From: Diploptera punctata
Taxonomy: Eukaryota; Arthropoda; Insecta; Blattodea; Blaberidae
NCBI GenBank assembly: GCA_030220185.1
Contig: JASPKZ010010272.1
Span: 3,140,501-3,204,500, forward strand
Reading direction: 5' to 3'
DNA: 64,000 bases
The notes beneath the pieces are model-generated. The model ran no database searches. It saw nothing but the letters and a program-made list of their open reading frames with translations, and was not told the origin of the DNA. Positions 1 through 12,777 of this stretch are shown here, piece after piece (the stretch's first letter is position 1; the number at the start of each line of letters is the position of its first letter). The position numbers were made by a program, and so were the translations under genes.

Positions 1-29
1 TACTTAACATTAAATATTAATATGCACCT

Positions 30-108
30 GTGTAATGTGGATGTGATGCCAGCAACCGTCAGGTAGACCGAGAACATTCTAGGCCTGTTGCACCATGGAT
101 TTAGTTAA
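30..108 (+). repeat. SINE fragment, family S0 (3' end)
   Basis: The end of this stretch (TTCTAGGCCTGTTGCACCAT) is shared with longer copies at 4932-5160 and 18697-19034, so it is a truncated copy of the same dispersed SINE. Only the 3' part is present, and the copy is diverged. Confidence 0.6.
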
Positions 109-610
109 AAATTAATCTGAAAAAAATAGTATATGTTTATTTTCCATTTCATGCTTATGTTAACCATATCAAGAAGCACTATTGGTAATTATGTTGTCAC
201 AATTAAATTTTGTAACGTTTTATGTAAACGCTTCCATCGAGTTCCATACGAAATTTTCAAACACATGGTAAAGATAGTTTTTGTGTAATATTCCAGCGCC
301 TCTATGTCTGCAACATACTAGATACCGGTTGCCTGCTCATTTATCTTCGTTACTTAATTATCGGGTACGATCTTAACATTATGGCCTCTATGTAAACACG
401 ACATTTTTTACACTTTGTAACAGCATACCAGTGTTAATTAAATTAATATATTAGAGATCCTTGAAGTATGTTTTAAAAAAGAAGTGAAAGTGCCACAGTT
501 GATGCTTTTTATACTATAAGGAAAATTAGGGTCTCATGCCTCCTTTAAAATGTAATTAGATCAAAAAATAACAATTAGGCAGCATAAATTTAACTGGTTA
601 TTCTATTCTA

Positions 611-925
611 CAGTAATTCCGCCCGAGTGAGGTCTTTCACTGCAATCATAGCATTTTCATGCTATGCTTTACAGTTTTACTAAGGAATTATAGGTGTGGT
701 AGCTTCCCGTTGCTTTCCACACCGGGTGGATGATGATAATAAGGATGATGATGGTGGCTGGATGATTTTCGGGGACTGTTGGGCCCTAAGCTTCCTGACA
801 TTTGTCTTACAGGTGAGGAAAAAAACCGAAAGATACCTCACCCAGGAGCCTGTCCCGACCGGGAATCAAACCCGGGCCCGCTGTGTGACAAGGCAGCACG
901 CTACCTCGAGACCACAGCGGTGGAC
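611..925 (-). repeat. tRNA-derived SINE, family S1
   Basis: Read on the minus strand it starts with a tRNA-like head (A-box-like TGGTCTCGAGGTAGCGTG, B-box GGGTTTGATTCCCG), followed by a body that also occurs at 21203-21490, 29700-30016, 51719-52018 and 57750-58024. The head gives an internal pol III promoter; mobilisation would need a LINE or PLE reverse transcriptase. Two short open frames inside it are non-genic. Confidence 0.85.
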
Positions 926-1476
926 TATCAGGTTACAACATGTGAAATTAATAATTGCGAAAATAATGTTTATTTTTTGTCTCCTATTTCTGTTATCGAC
1001 GTTAGTCACGATGGCAGGAATTAAATTCTACACTTTTTTTTTTGCTAAGGATTTTTTTATATCCGAGGTACATATCTTTATGGACGAATATTACTTTTAA
1101 CTTAGACTATTATCCTAAAAAGGTGAGTGGCTCCTACTGGAATTTTTCTCATCCGAAAATTTATATTGAACTTATAGGTTAGAAGGTATTATTTACTTAA
1201 CGCCGTTCTTTAACATCTCTGACCATTAGCGACGCATTAAAATGTGGTATGAAAGGACCGAAGAATTCTGCTCAGAAGATTTTTTTTCAGATTTGAGATT
1301 CTTTAATGTTCCGTAAAATCTACGACATGGAATTTGATAGATTAATGAGTAAAATATCTAACAGGGTCTACTGAGAAACATTGCTGAATTAGAAGTAAAT
1401 TTAAGAGTCGACAAATATTTAAATAGACTATGTTACACATCTTAAAAAAAAAAAAACTAAATTTTGAGTGTATTAA

Positions 1477-1480
<4 letters not shown>

Positions 1481-1556
<76 letters not shown>
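1481..1556. repeat. (CT)n microsatellite
   Basis: About 38 uninterrupted CT units. The rest of 930-1700 shows nothing recognisable. Confidence 0.95.
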
Positions 1557-1560
<4 letters not shown>

Positions 1561-1714
1561 GTTAATTTAATCTCTATTTGTAGGTACGTTACGTGGCCCA
1601 CTCTTTCCGCATCTCACAAGGATACTCCTGTCGGGAGAGGATTTTTAACTCAGGATCATCTTATAAATTTTTACGATACAAGGATACGCAAGACCACCTC
1701 GGAATTCTGATTAG

Positions 1715-2481
1715 TAGAGCCGGATTTGTATGCAAAATAAAGTACTAAACATGCATGAAAAATGTAGAAAATATGCGCCCTAAATATGCAAAAACAGATT
1801 GTAATAAAATCAAATATATTATATATTTGCTTTGTGGGTAATCTTAGCTTATTCCTGGCTGTTACAGCAGATACGGAAGGTTTTCATGAGGTTTTCTTGT
1901 GTGAAGCTCCTTCGTATGTCAGTGAAGAAGATTTTATACAATGAAAATGTCCTTTCTACATCACATGATGTCACAGGTGCATGTGAAAAACACCACTTCT
2001 TCAGTGAATTCCTCTTTGGTTACAGTTTTTCACTATCACCAGAGAGCATTTTGCTAATTTGACAAATTCTAATACAGCCAGGATTTTTATTTAATACCTC
2101 ACTAAGCTTATCAATTGCGATTTTCGCAATACCGTAATATTATTTCTCAAGGCCACGGGTATTTCCCTCTTACACAGATATAAATATACACGTTACGCTT
2201 ATATCCAATTGATTAATTTAAACAAATATTAATTAATAATTAATTAATTACTAGTAATTAGCTAAAGGAAAATTATAATTTAATACCACATTTAAGAGTA
2301 AAATATGCATTTATGCATTAAAAAAACTAAAATTAGCATTTCCCCCGGAATATGCACTTCTATGCATTATCAAATACCGCTCAAATTGTCTGTGAAGGGA
2401 CCATTTAACATGTAAATCATTTCCGCATACCTTTTAATGCGTAAAATAAAACATTCATTTCGCACACAAATCCGAGCTTTA
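1715..2481. mobile_element. Non-autonomous hAT-like element
   Basis: Terminal inverted repeats of about 16 bp (TAGAGCCGGATTTG at the left, CAAATCCGAGCTTTA at the right) are flanked by an 8-bp duplication, ctgattag at 1707-1714 and ctcattag at 2482-2489 (one mismatch). The interior is AT-rich with repeated TATGCAT-type subterminal words and no transposase. The 8-bp duplication and the ends suit the hAT superfamily. The 76-codon frame inside is taken as chance. Confidence 0.7.
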
Positions 2482-2578
2482 CTCATTAGCTTAATGCCGG
2501 GATATCTGAGTCAACATTAACATTTAAGACAGTACACATCTTCACTCATACTCCCAGATTGCATAGTAAATGAGACCA

Positions 2579-2579
2579 C

Positions 2580-2639
<60 letters not shown>
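2579..2639. repeat. (AAT)n microsatellite
   Basis: About 20 AAT/ATA units; it directly precedes the LINE fragment on the minus strand and may be linked to its 3' end. Confidence 0.9.
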
Positions 2640-2640
<1 letters not shown>

Positions 2641-2939
2641 TTTTATTTATTCTAGCAGAGTTAAGGCCATAATGTATTCTCTTCCACTCAACCAGCACAA
2701 ATAAATATTCGACAAATATAGATATACACTACACTAATTATAAACAGTTAAAAATATATTAAATGTAGCAATGTAAATTTCATGTACAAACAACATTTTA
2801 TACGATAATAATAATAATACTTACGATAATAATGATAATAATAATAAAACAATGATAATAATAATAGTATAAATATGATAAATTATACGAGAAATACCAA
2901 TTAATATATGTACCTTACACTGGGTAATAATGAAGTCGA

Positions 2940-3745
2940 GGTTAGAGCAAATATAAATTTAGATTTCTTTTAAAAGATGCCAATGTCCGGCAGCCCCTTA
3001 TTTCTTGTGGTAGGGAATTCCAGTTACGAGAAGTGAAGATAGTATATGACATGGAGTGATGTGATGTCCTATGTTGCGGTATATTAAGCAAGAGACTATG
3101 TTGTGATCTTGTTTTAAGTTATGGTTTGAGGATACATACTGGGAACGGGATGATAAATAAATGGGAATCGAGGTATGTAGAATATTAAATAAGAGAATTA
3201 GACAGTGCGATTTTCTTCTCTCTTTTAGACGTGGCCATGACAATTCGTAGAATAATGGAGAAATGTGATCGTATTTTCGAACATTAAATATGAATCTGAT
3301 ATACATATTATGGACACGCTGCAGTTTGTCCGACAATTCGTCACTTATGTCAAATAACTTAATGGCATCTCTAAATGGTTGTAAAATACCAACAAATCCA
3401 ACCTTTGCGAATATGAACTTAACCTAGAACCTTGCGCTCCAATTAAAGTCAAGAAAGCTACAAAATCGCAAATTAATAAAATCAAGCTAATAATAAATAT
3501 TATAAATAATTCCAATACTATCTGTAAATAACACCAGATTCTAACTCTGGGGCACTTATCTGCCAAAATAGTTAGTAGAACATCACAATAGTCAAAATGC
3601 GGCATCACTAAGGTTTGAATTAAAATTATTTTAAGAGCTGTAGGAAGAAAATTTTTGAGACGCTTTAGGGAACGCATTATGGAGAAGATCTTTTTAGATT
3701 TTTTTTTACTTGGGCATGCCAATTTAAATTAGAATCTAAGTAAAG
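2940..3745 (-). pseudogene. LINE reverse transcriptase C-terminal remnant (Jockey/CR1-like)
   Basis: Two minus-strand frames match the thumb and C-terminal region of non-LTR retrotransposon pol. 3345-3722 carries KIFSIMRSLKRLKNFLP and MPHFDYCDV, and 2998-3336 carries LQRVHNMYIRFIFNVRK and the tail VTGIPYHKK. They are separated by a frame break and a low-complexity stretch, so the copy is dead. The clade call rests on motif memory alone. Confidence 0.75.
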
Positions 3746-4931
3746 TCCCAAGTTTTTAACGACGTCGGAATAAGGAATTTGTATGATAATGGCAAGATGA
3801 GATGTACAGTGATCAGTTGCGGCTTAAAATTTGAAGGCATCTATCTTATACGTAAAATATTAAAAAAATCTCCAGAGAAGCATGTCTCGACTGGAAATCA
3901 CTGCGTCCGAATCAACGACGTTTTCCTTAGATCTCAGAGATCGACATATTAGAGTTCTAAATATTTTCTGAAATCTATTTGTTAAGACATCGTATAAGGA
4001 ACAAAGCACACAGTAAGAAGTTACAAGCATTTCGTTACAATATGCATGTAAAAGTTTAATAACTGGAAAACTGTAATACTCAGGTATGAAATAAATAACT
4101 TGTGTCCGTGAAATCTCTCTTAGGACTTTATGACACGGAGACTGCATTCATAAATTCCAAACAACCGAGCGTTTAATTGCTTCAAGTTAAAAATATGAAT
4201 TAACTCTACTGGATACTTTATTTTCGTTCCCACCCGGACTGTGAGAAAGGAGGTACTTTATTTTTATTAATAGTTCAGTTTCACGCAGTTTAGAGGTTTC
4301 TCAGATTAGATAGTTGTATATATTAGAAGACAGAAGAAAATTTATTAGTTTATTTTAATCGGTGCTTTTTGGTCTGGTGTATGTTTCGTATAGATTATAA
4401 AGATGTCTGATTTGAAACGATAGATTTTTTTGTTTGAGTTAATTTGCCTTTGAAAAAAAAAGTGCATCTATTCTAAGAAAGAAACTAGCATATAGGCAAA
4501 GCAATTTACGTAATTTTCCGTCACAGTTATGCCATAACAATATGAACTGCTTGTTACCAAAGAAAAGTAAACAGCTGCCATTGCATCACATTTATTCAAG
4601 TGTTTCTTATATTAGGCAACAATTATTGAAATTCATATTAAGCAAAGATGTGAATTTACCCTCGTGAGACATGGGTCCTATGTTAGAGGGATTTTCTTGA
4701 CCAAGCTAATTTAATTACGCATATTTTCCTACCAATGTCTCTAAGGGACATTTGGTCAGCACATTGCCTCAATGAGACATCTAGATATTCCTTGGATGGG
4801 GAAGGCCGGTTAAGGGATAGAGGGTTGAAAAAAGTGTTTCTGCTACATCTTATGAAATAATTAATGGCAAAAATATTACCTTTATAGGTGCATTGTTTTA
4901 TTTTATTGAGGTATAAGGAGGGAAAGGTATT
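3746..4931. other. Intergenic stretch without recognisable gene
   Basis: No supported coding sequence. A frame on the minus strand at 3860-4147 has no recognisable motif. Around 4745-4792 there is a short piece resembling the body of SINE family S2. Confidence 0.5.
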
Positions 4932-5160
4932 TTCTCATGGAATTCCGGCCGGTATGGGACCGATACCCACCCAGCATTGTGAGGAATTTGGGTAGCTACA
5001 ATAAGGAGCGGCTCCAGGTTGAGGAAACCAGCTATGACGGCTGGGGGACCCAGCATGCTGACTACATGTCACCCCTACACTGCCTTGATGAACACATGTG
5101 GATGTAAGGCCAACAGCCGACTGGTAGGCCAAAGGCCTTCTAGGCCTGTCGCGCCATAGA
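4932..5160 (+). repeat. SINE copy, family S0
   Basis: Body and 3' end match 18697-19034 closely, including GGCCTTCTAGGCCTGT. The tRNA-like head is missing here (5' truncated). It ends in a short TAG-repeat tail. Confidence 0.75.
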
Positions 5161-5639
5161 GTAGTAGTAGTAGCACTAGTATTAGTAAGGTATAAAGAAC
5201 AGTTTCTCCTCAGATGGTATCTTTACCTTGCTCGTGATGGAGCACTTATCTCTGGCTGACATATGTAGGGAAATAAGCGTAACTAAATTAGCTTGGTTAA
5301 GCAACTTCCGCAAGGGAGCATCCTTGCCCAAGTGAGGATGTACGGATATAAATAGACAGCCAATGTCTATAACAGGTTGTAACATCTACGAAGATGATTT
5401 AAAAATTAAGAAAAATAAGAAATTATTTGATGAGAAATATGCTGACATCGTAAAGAAAAAAAAACCTAGAAAAAAATGAATTGACTATATGTGCCAAATG
5501 AAGTAAATTTAGAAAATTTTGATAACATCAAACATGAAACTACCCGATTTTAAAGAATAAAATAGGAAATATTTGAAAAGAATAATGATCTTAAAATGAA
5601 CACGAAAAATATGAACATCAGATAGGCCTAATTACATCA

Positions 5640-7015
5640 GGATAAAAGAATAGAGAGGACAGGTTTTCGGGCTAGAACAAAGATAATAAGGGACAAAAAT
5701 GGGGATATAATTGCATACTTCAAGAATAGGTTATATAAAATAGATGAAAATATTTGTTTACTCAACTATTAAAGCAAAACAGGGTATTGTCGAGGATGAT
5801 TCACAAACGGAATTAATATTAATCATAGACCCGAGTACATAAGAGATTGAAATACAAAAGATCAGATTTTTAGTAAAGACAAATTATGGAAAAGAAATGG
5901 AAATATGGTGGTCCTATATAACAACTAAGTAGGGTCCTATGAGTAGTCTTCAAAAAGGGATATTTATTTAAGAGGGAAGAATTCAAATTATTTATTTAAT
6001 ATTCAGATAATATTGGGGATTCCTAAGAAGTTAGGACTTACCGGTATTGAAATGTGTATAAATGGCACAAGGAGAAAAAGTGTGGATGGTAAACAATAAT
6101 TGCCAACAGGAATGAGGTGTAAAAAAGAGATTAAACACAGACTCGCCTCTGGAAATACATGCCATTATGCGTCACAGACTCTCTTCATCCCAACTTCTCT
6201 AAAAATTTACTCTAAATAAATAAATAAATAAATATATATATATATAGTCTGCCACCAGGTTGCCTTTTATGACTTTCTGGTTTCCTCCTCTGGCATTGGC
6301 GGAATTGTAATCCATTTCTTAGGTTGGGGCACCTGGAAGGCGGAATTACGTTACCCCGATATTATGATGGGTGGTAAATGATAATGAAGCGCCAGGAGAG
6401 TTCTTAACCTAAACTTAACCTAAATTCCAGACCATGGGTAACCACAGGAATAATTCTCTTTAAGAAAAATTCCTATGGTCTGACCAGGAATCGAACCCAG
6501 GACCTCATGAACAGTAGTCAGTAACGCTGACCTCTAGCCCATAAGGCTGGTCTACACTATATATATAACTGCGATTCTTCCAGTTATATTATACGGATGC
6601 GAAACATGCTCTCTTCCTTTAAGAAAGAGACAAGATTGCGAATATTTGAAAATGAAGAACTTAGGAAGATGTTTGGAACAAAGAAAGACGAAAACTTCAT
6701 AACAGTGAGATACATTATATGTATGGAAAACTTGATATAGTACGAAAATTAAGACTCGTAGACTGCGTTGGGCAGGACATGTAGCACAATTGGGAAATGA
6801 AAGAGATATATGTAAAATTCTTATAGGAAAACCAAAGGGTAAACGTCCAGTTGGTAAGCCAAAAGTGAGGTGGGAGAAGAACATTAACCCTGATTTGAAG
6901 AAAGTAAGATTATACAGAGGATGATTGGAAAACATTAGCTGAGGATAGGAACGTATGGAGAGCTTATGTACGCGTGGTCATGAATCGCCGAATTCGACAA
7001 TGTCAGTGAGTTAAG
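5640..7015 (+). pseudogene. Degenerate LINE reverse transcriptase, interrupted by a SINE
   Basis: From 6085 the sequence parallels the better-preserved LINE at 8393-9022: [14 protein letters not shown] and WAGHVA-like segments and the shared C-terminal block ([14 protein letters not shown]). Frameshifts and stops are frequent. The segment 5640-5960 has an RDKNGDIIAYF-like stretch typical of the region upstream of RT, read with less confidence. The copy is split at about 6212-6565 by a SINE. Confidence 0.65.
6240..6556 (-). repeat. tRNA-headed SINE nested in LINE
   Basis: On the minus strand a tRNA-like head with B-box GGGTTCGATTCC is visible near 6480-6500. The element interrupts LINE homology that resumes at 6566, and TATATATA runs lie at both edges, consistent with a target duplication. 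Confidence 0.65.
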
Positions 7016-7237
7016 AAAGTGAGTATGAAGAATCTTTGTTTTAAAATTGCATTTGAATATGGTCTATCGACACTTGTAGTACCTTCCTTAAATTTATTCG
7101 TAACGATTTCAGTACATCAGATCTACATATAGTCGGCTCAGTTATTTAGTTTCCAGGCGGCATCAAAGGCAAATGTTTCCCTCTGGTTTAAAAAATACAT
7201 TGTTACTGCCAGGCAGAGCCGGGGAGTTGTTTTAGAG

Positions 7238-7691
7238 CAGAGCCGCCCAAACTTATTTGTATCGTGGGCCAAATGGAAGTAACATCAAGTGGCGCGGGCC
7301 ATAGGACCTATTATAGCTCTTATGATGATGATGATGATTATTATTATTATTATTTCTAGAAGAGCTAAACAAGAAACGGTGTAATTTAACAACGATGGAT
7401 GTTCAAACTTCAATTGTGAATTTCATGAAAAACAAACAATTAAAATGGTATGGTCATATAAAAAAGTGACGGAAGGCAGATTCTCAAAAATATTATTAGA
7501 ATGATGCCACTTGGTAGAAGAAGAAGACGGCAAAAGAATAACGCGGATTGCTGGTATTTTGAGCAGGATGAGGGAAAAACTAATTTAACTATGGAGATTG
7601 GGATGACAGAGAGATATGGTGAATGACAGTAGATGAATTGGGCTCATGAAGATGTGAAATACTATGAAACCTGCTAAAGTAAATTAATTTA

Positions 7692-7724
<33 letters not shown>

Positions 7725-7910
7725 CATCAGCATGAGTTGATTTATTATTTTTCTTCATATGCTGTTATAACATATTTCACAAGTTCTTGTTCCATTACTA
7801 ATAGACTAATATTATAAGCCTACCCTTAGCATATTTTAATTTATTAGAATGCTACAGGCCTATAGGGGCCGGATGGAAACTGAGGGAGGATCGTAGTTTG
7901 GACGCCCCTG
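7238..7910. mobile_element. Non-autonomous hAT element with perfect 8-bp duplication
   Basis: The left end CAGAGCCGCCCAAACTT and right end TAGTTTGGACGCCCCTG are imperfect inverted repeats starting with CAG and ending with CTG. They are flanked by a perfect 8-bp duplication ttttagag (7230-7237 and 7911-7918), the hAT hallmark. No transposase is inside; the interior carries a LINE fragment. Confidence 0.85.
7355..7645 (+). pseudogene. LINE C-terminal fragment inside hAT element
   Basis: The translation contains QLKWYGHIKK and WDDREIW, the conserved tail of the endonuclease-RT LINEs seen elsewhere in the window, with several stops. It lies within the hAT borders, so either it was captured or it inserted later. 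Confidence 0.55.
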
Positions 7911-8206
7911 TTTTAGAGGCTTTTAAGATGACGCTCCATCACCAAAAACTGAAAACAGTTCCCTGCCAATAATGTATTCGCATTTTTAAATGGGGTCTCC
8001 ATGTCTACTCCATGTGGAAATAATTATCTTAACAGCGTTGCAATTTTTCTCTTTTGCAGTATTAGTTGGTAAAAATTAATTCTAGTGAATAAAACGTGAA
8101 AAGTATCTTGATATGCTAAATACTCATGCGTGCAAAATAGACCTACCTAACCAAAAAAGCAAAGCTCCTTTAAACTAAATTACTGTGCCGACTATACATA
8201 TACTCA

Positions 8207-8224
8207 ATGTGTGTGCGCGCGCGC

Positions 8225-8298
<74 letters not shown>
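8207..8298. repeat. (GT)n/(GC)n/(AT)n compound microsatellite
   Basis: Alternating purine-pyrimidine runs: GTGTGCGCGC, then GTGTGT, then about 35 AT units. The frame through it has no coding meaning. Confidence 0.95.
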
Positions 8299-8301
<3 letters not shown>

Positions 8302-8392
8302 AAATTCACTGTAAAAGGAAATGCCTTTAAATACAATATTTCTGAAATTATCTTACAGTAAATTCTCGGCCTCATTAAACTTGAATTAATAA

Positions 8393-9022
8393 TGGGCTGA
8401 TTTCAAATACCCAGGAACAGTAATCAGAAATAGGAATGAGATGCACAAAGAAATTAAACATAGGATCAATTCAGGAAATGCGTGCTATTATGCATTACAG
8501 AGACTCTTGACGTCTCAACTCCTTTCAAAAAAAGTTAAACTGAAAATATATAAAACTATTATTCTACCAGTTATATTATATGGATGCGAAACATGGACTC
8601 TTATTTTAAGAGAGAAAAGGAGATAACGAATATTTGAGAATAAAATTCTTAGCAACATTTTTGGACCAAAGAGAGATGAACAGAGAGGTGAATGGAGAAG
8701 ACTTACATAACAGCGAGCTTTGCAGGGTCTTTATAGGAAACCAGATGTGATAAGAACAGTTAAGTGTCGTAGACTTCGATGGGCAGGACATATGACACAA
8801 ATTGGGAATGAAAGACGTGCATGGAAGCTTCTTGTAGGAAAACCAGAGGGAAAGCGCCCAGTTAGTAGACCAAGAATGAGGTGGGAGAATAACATTAACT
8901 ATGATTTGAGGGAAGTAGATTATACAGAGAATGATTGGAAAACATTAACTCAGGATATGGATGTATGGAGAGCTTATGTCCGAGCGGCCATGGACCTACG
9001 GGTTCGATAGTGGCAGTGAGTT
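8393..9022 (+). pseudogene. LINE reverse transcriptase C-terminal fragment
   Basis: Frames 8441-8626 and 8720-9010 give the RT tail: [29 protein letters not shown], then [20 protein letters not shown] and [14 protein letters not shown] motifs. One frameshift or stop near 8626-8720 breaks it. Copies of the same family lie at 26998-27437 and 39640-40070 on the minus strand. The element is 5' truncated and cannot make an active RT. Confidence 0.85.
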
Positions 9023-9544
9023 AGTTGTTTACATCCCATCACATTACGCTATGTTGGTTACAGTGACCGTGGACTTACAGTATATTCGTTTAGGTTTTGT
9101 GAATGTGTAATGCGGTAATTAAGTTTTGCGTCAGATTTGCCCTCTAATAAACCCACGCATGAAAGAATTCCGACAGAGACCTTGATTACAATTAATTAGA
9201 AACGGTCCTGACAGAGAAATGTTGGAGGAACATCCGAATTTGTATTTGGCAACGAACACTACTCTGCTGTATTTTAAGAAACGTTTAATGTTACGGATGC
9301 TTACTTTTTACGTCAGTATATTTCAGAATAAATATCAGCTAACTGCCTATTTCGAGAAAAAAAAAATTGTAACAAATTAAAGCTTGCTTTTTGTCGCTAA
9401 TGATTTACTTCAACCTTATTAACTGGTTCCACCATATAGAATAGAATATATTTAAGCTAAAATATTAACACCTATTTAAATAACGTTAAAATCCTAGGCC
9501 TATAACTCGTAATTATATATTTTTAACAGGTGTTAATTAATGTA

Positions 9545-9780
9545 TACATCATCATCTTCTGCCTAATATTAAGTTTTGATTCTCTTCCTCCATTCATCTC
9601 TATTCTTCCAGTCATCATCCTGCAGTCCCCTGTCCTTCATCAAATCCATAATTCCATCTATCCATGTCTTCTTAGGTCTCCCTGTTCTTTTCCTCCGATT
9701 TGGAATCCGCTCCAAACTCCTAACTGGCAATCTATCTTCATTCATCCTCTTCACGTGTCCAAGCTATTGTAATTGCTTAT
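9545..9780 (-). pseudogene. LINE C-terminal fragment, second family
   Basis: The minus-strand frame gives KRMNEDRLPVRSLERIPNRR, then RTGRPKKTWIDGIMDLMKDR: the arginine-rich tail of LINE pol in a family different from 8393-9022. GAT-type triplets flank its 3' end. Confidence 0.7.
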
Positions 9781-9791
9781 TTCAGTTATAA

Positions 9792-9898
9792 CTAACTCAC
9801 TGGCACTATCGAACCCAGCTGCGCGAACATAAGCTCTCCATAAATCCCTATCCTGAGCTAATGTTTTCCAATCATCCCCTGTATAATCTTCTTCTTCT
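9792..9898 (-). pseudogene. Short LINE tail fragment
   Basis: Antisense to and closely matching the 3' end of the 8393-9022 family (the ALAQDRDVWRAYVRAAM-type block); truncated within 110 bp. Confidence 0.7.
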
Positions 9899-9959
9899 TC
9901 TTGTAAGCCCATGTTTCCCTTAACAGAGATTTAGGCGCTCTCCCCCTACAGGAAAGAAT

Positions 9960-10296
9960 TTGAACCATACTAATTTAGTTACACTTGTCTCCGTATAGAT
10001 GTCATTTGAGTGATCCGTGGTCAGCGTTCCGCCTCATACTGACATCTAGGAAACCAAGGTAGTACTAGGACGGGAAAATTCGGTAAATTTTGCTTAGAGA
10101 CCTTTTTATTCAGGCTTAAGGATCTTTTACGGGCCTGAAAATCTTCAGACTCGGGACCCACGGCTTAAAGTCCCTCCCGGAGGACTTGCTGCTTGGATTT
10201 TTCCATCCTAAAAAAATCCATCGACCCCGGCCGGGTTTGAACCCGCCACCCTCGGGACCAGATGCAAGGAGCATAACCACTAGTCCATCGCGGCCG
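9960..10296 (-). repeat. tRNA-derived SINE, family S2
   Basis: On the minus strand the head reads GGCCGCGATGGACTAGTGG (A box) and GGCGGGTTCAAACCCG (B box). The body is partly shared with a diverged + strand copy near 45690-45850. Confidence 0.75.
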
Positions 10297-10429
10297 ATAA
10301 TAAAAAAACAATATCGAAATATATTTATGTTGATTCTTTCGCAAAAAAATGGGAAAAATTCCATAAAATTTAATGAAAAGTTGAGATAATTTTATACTAA
10401 AAACACGAATTTATCACTGTTCAAACAGA

Positions 10430-10510
10430 ATAGCCAACTTATCCTTTGGGGCGCCAAATTATCCAATAAACCATAAAACAATCTGGTATACTAACTTGCC
10501 TATTAAAAAA
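10430..10510. repeat. Dispersed repeat shared with 48062-48150
   Basis: Both places read roughly GTTCAAACAGAATA, then a pyrimidine-rich piece, then ATTATCCAATAAAC, in the same orientation. No coding or terminal structure was identified. The surrounding 10300-11120 holds only a short (CT)n run at about 10828-10855. Confidence 0.5.
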
Positions 10511-11129
10511 TTACTGTGATTTGGAAGAACGTTTAAATTGTTAAAATAGTTGTGTGTTAATGTTTTTAGGTTCTGTGTACAGATAAAGTAGCGTACACAA
10601 GTTATATCCACGACAAACAAAACTTGTTTAAATTCAGCGTCTAATTGCTCTGGTATGGATTATTCTCATTACTTTTTAATATTGTGAAAAAATAAAAAAT
10701 GTTAAATGAATATCAGAAGTTGATAAGACACATTAAAAAATATATAGTTTGGCTTATTAAGAGGTAGATTTAGTAACTTCAAATAATTATGAATATTATT
10801 TTTCTTATGAGCATAAAATTTCATTCTTCTCGCTCTCTCTCTCTCTCTCTCTCTCGTTTTAATAACTATCAGAACCCTAAGCTAACATGCAAAATATAAA
10901 TTATTACTTAACAGGGAAACAATTTTAATGTGCTAAAAGTTTAGATTACAACACACAAAAATACACTTTTCAACTGTTTGTATGATAAAGCAAGACAAAA
11001 GACAGAACACTTACTTTTCATTATACTATGTTGTAATTTTATCTTTTAGCTCTTGAACACTTTTTCCCTAATTACGCAATATCGAATATGGGGATGAATA
11101 ATTCTTGCATAAAACATCACACGTTAATA

Positions 11130-11440
11130 CTACCAACCCGGAGAGCTATGCCGGCGGTAGCGTAGTTACTGTCCCATGCCGGACAGGTCGAAGGGAAGGT
11201 GTCAGACAAAGGAAGATAACCTGGTCCTCCAGGTTGGAGGTTGGGCGTGGAGCTGACAACCCCATCCCGTAAAAATAATACTGCGTTGAGAATCCCCATA
11301 ATGTGCAAGCCGGACGGAACTTTCTACAACGACCTAGCAAGAAACACGAAGATGGAGAAGGAAGGCGGAAGAGGGACGAATGGAGGCGCATTTTAGGGGC
11401 GGTCAAGGCCTGCAACGGACTGTAGGACCAATGATGACGA
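11130..11440 (+). repeat. GC-rich repeat with LINE-tail-like translation
   Basis: GC content is clearly above the surroundings. Near 11320-11420 the + strand translates to arginine- and glycine-rich tail-like peptide and ends in GATGATGAT-type triplets. Probably a truncated retroelement 3' end; the family is not identified. Confidence 0.45.
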
Positions 11441-11631
11441 TGATGTTAACACTAACATAAAACAAGTGGATAAGATGTAAAGAAAAATTAAAAGTTTGAA
11501 GATGAATTCATATCTATGAGCAGAAAAAAACATTAACATTTGTGATATTTCTCACCTATATGAATGCAAGAGATAAAAAAAATAAGTAGTTAACATTTTG
11601 GACTTAATCTTTGTATAATTCTTATTACTGT

Positions 11632-11934
11632 GAAAGTAAAGTGATCCCACAACAGGCCTCAGGAGGCCATTGGGGTAGTAGGAGGTTAAGGCTCCCACTT
11701 TTTCTAGACAATCGGCACTTTATGTCAGCCGGGTTGTCAGCCCTGCGTGACGGCCGCCTTTACCCCAGAACAAGCGTCTGGTACTCATTTCAGTTAGAGG
11801 CTGAGTCGACCCCAGGGCCATAGTGCCGCCAGAGGGTTTGGGTCAGTTTAAAAATCCTGACCCCAACGGGACTTGAACCCTCAACCCTCCGGCTTGTAGC
11901 TCAGTGCCTTAACCACTATGCTACGGCGTGCCCC
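11632..11934 (-). repeat. tRNA-derived SINE, family S3
   Basis: The minus-strand head is GTAGCATAGTGGTTAAGGC (A box) and GGGTTCAAGTCCC (B box), followed by a body shared with 12778-12972 and 23850-24015. Confidence 0.85.
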
Positions 11935-12777
11935 CTCTTATTACTGTACCCGCTATAAATTGCAATTTAAACTATTCATATGGAATAAATTTGCAAACAA
12001 ACATCTATTTTAAACAGAAGCAACAAGTGATCAAACCACTGAAAAACAATAAACACACCAAAATACATTCGGCACTCTATTTTTTGTTTGCTTTTGCCAA
12101 TGACCGGCATTTTACTATCCTTTGATCTATTTCTTTAAACACCATCAAAGTAAAGATTTTACAACTGACATGTTTTACTACGTTATTTACATGGTGGAGC
12201 AATGCCAATATTATTTTACAAGCATGTATGTGTTTTTTGAGGAAAATATTGAGGTAGGAATTCCATTTTATATGATCAATAACAACAATAATAATAATTT
12301 TTAGTATAAATTTCTTCATTATAAAATCAAAAGTAAACTAAAACTATGCATCAACATAGAATTATGATTTATGACACAGCCCTATAAAAAACTCAGCCTG
12401 AATAGGAAGGTCTCTCAACAAAATATTTTTACCCTTTCACGCTTAGCTTTGAATCCCAGCATTAATGACACCAGACACTAAAAAGTGTTGTTAAATAAAA
12501 TAACTATTTTTTTCACAGGGCAACGACTTTAAGAAAAATATATTTATATTATATATAATAAAATTCTCTAAATTACAAAAAAATTTAATCGGTCAAGTAT
12601 TTGTAAAATGCCAACACATGACCAAGGAGTCCTGCTGCTGCCTGCAAAATTTAAATGTGTTAATTTGAGCAACGATCAACAATGCGTCACAATGTGTTGA
12701 CAAAACGTTTTGTTCGTATCATAGTACATGGTACTGTAAGGTTTCATTTCCTGGCCTTTTTGTAAAACCGTAAAGTA

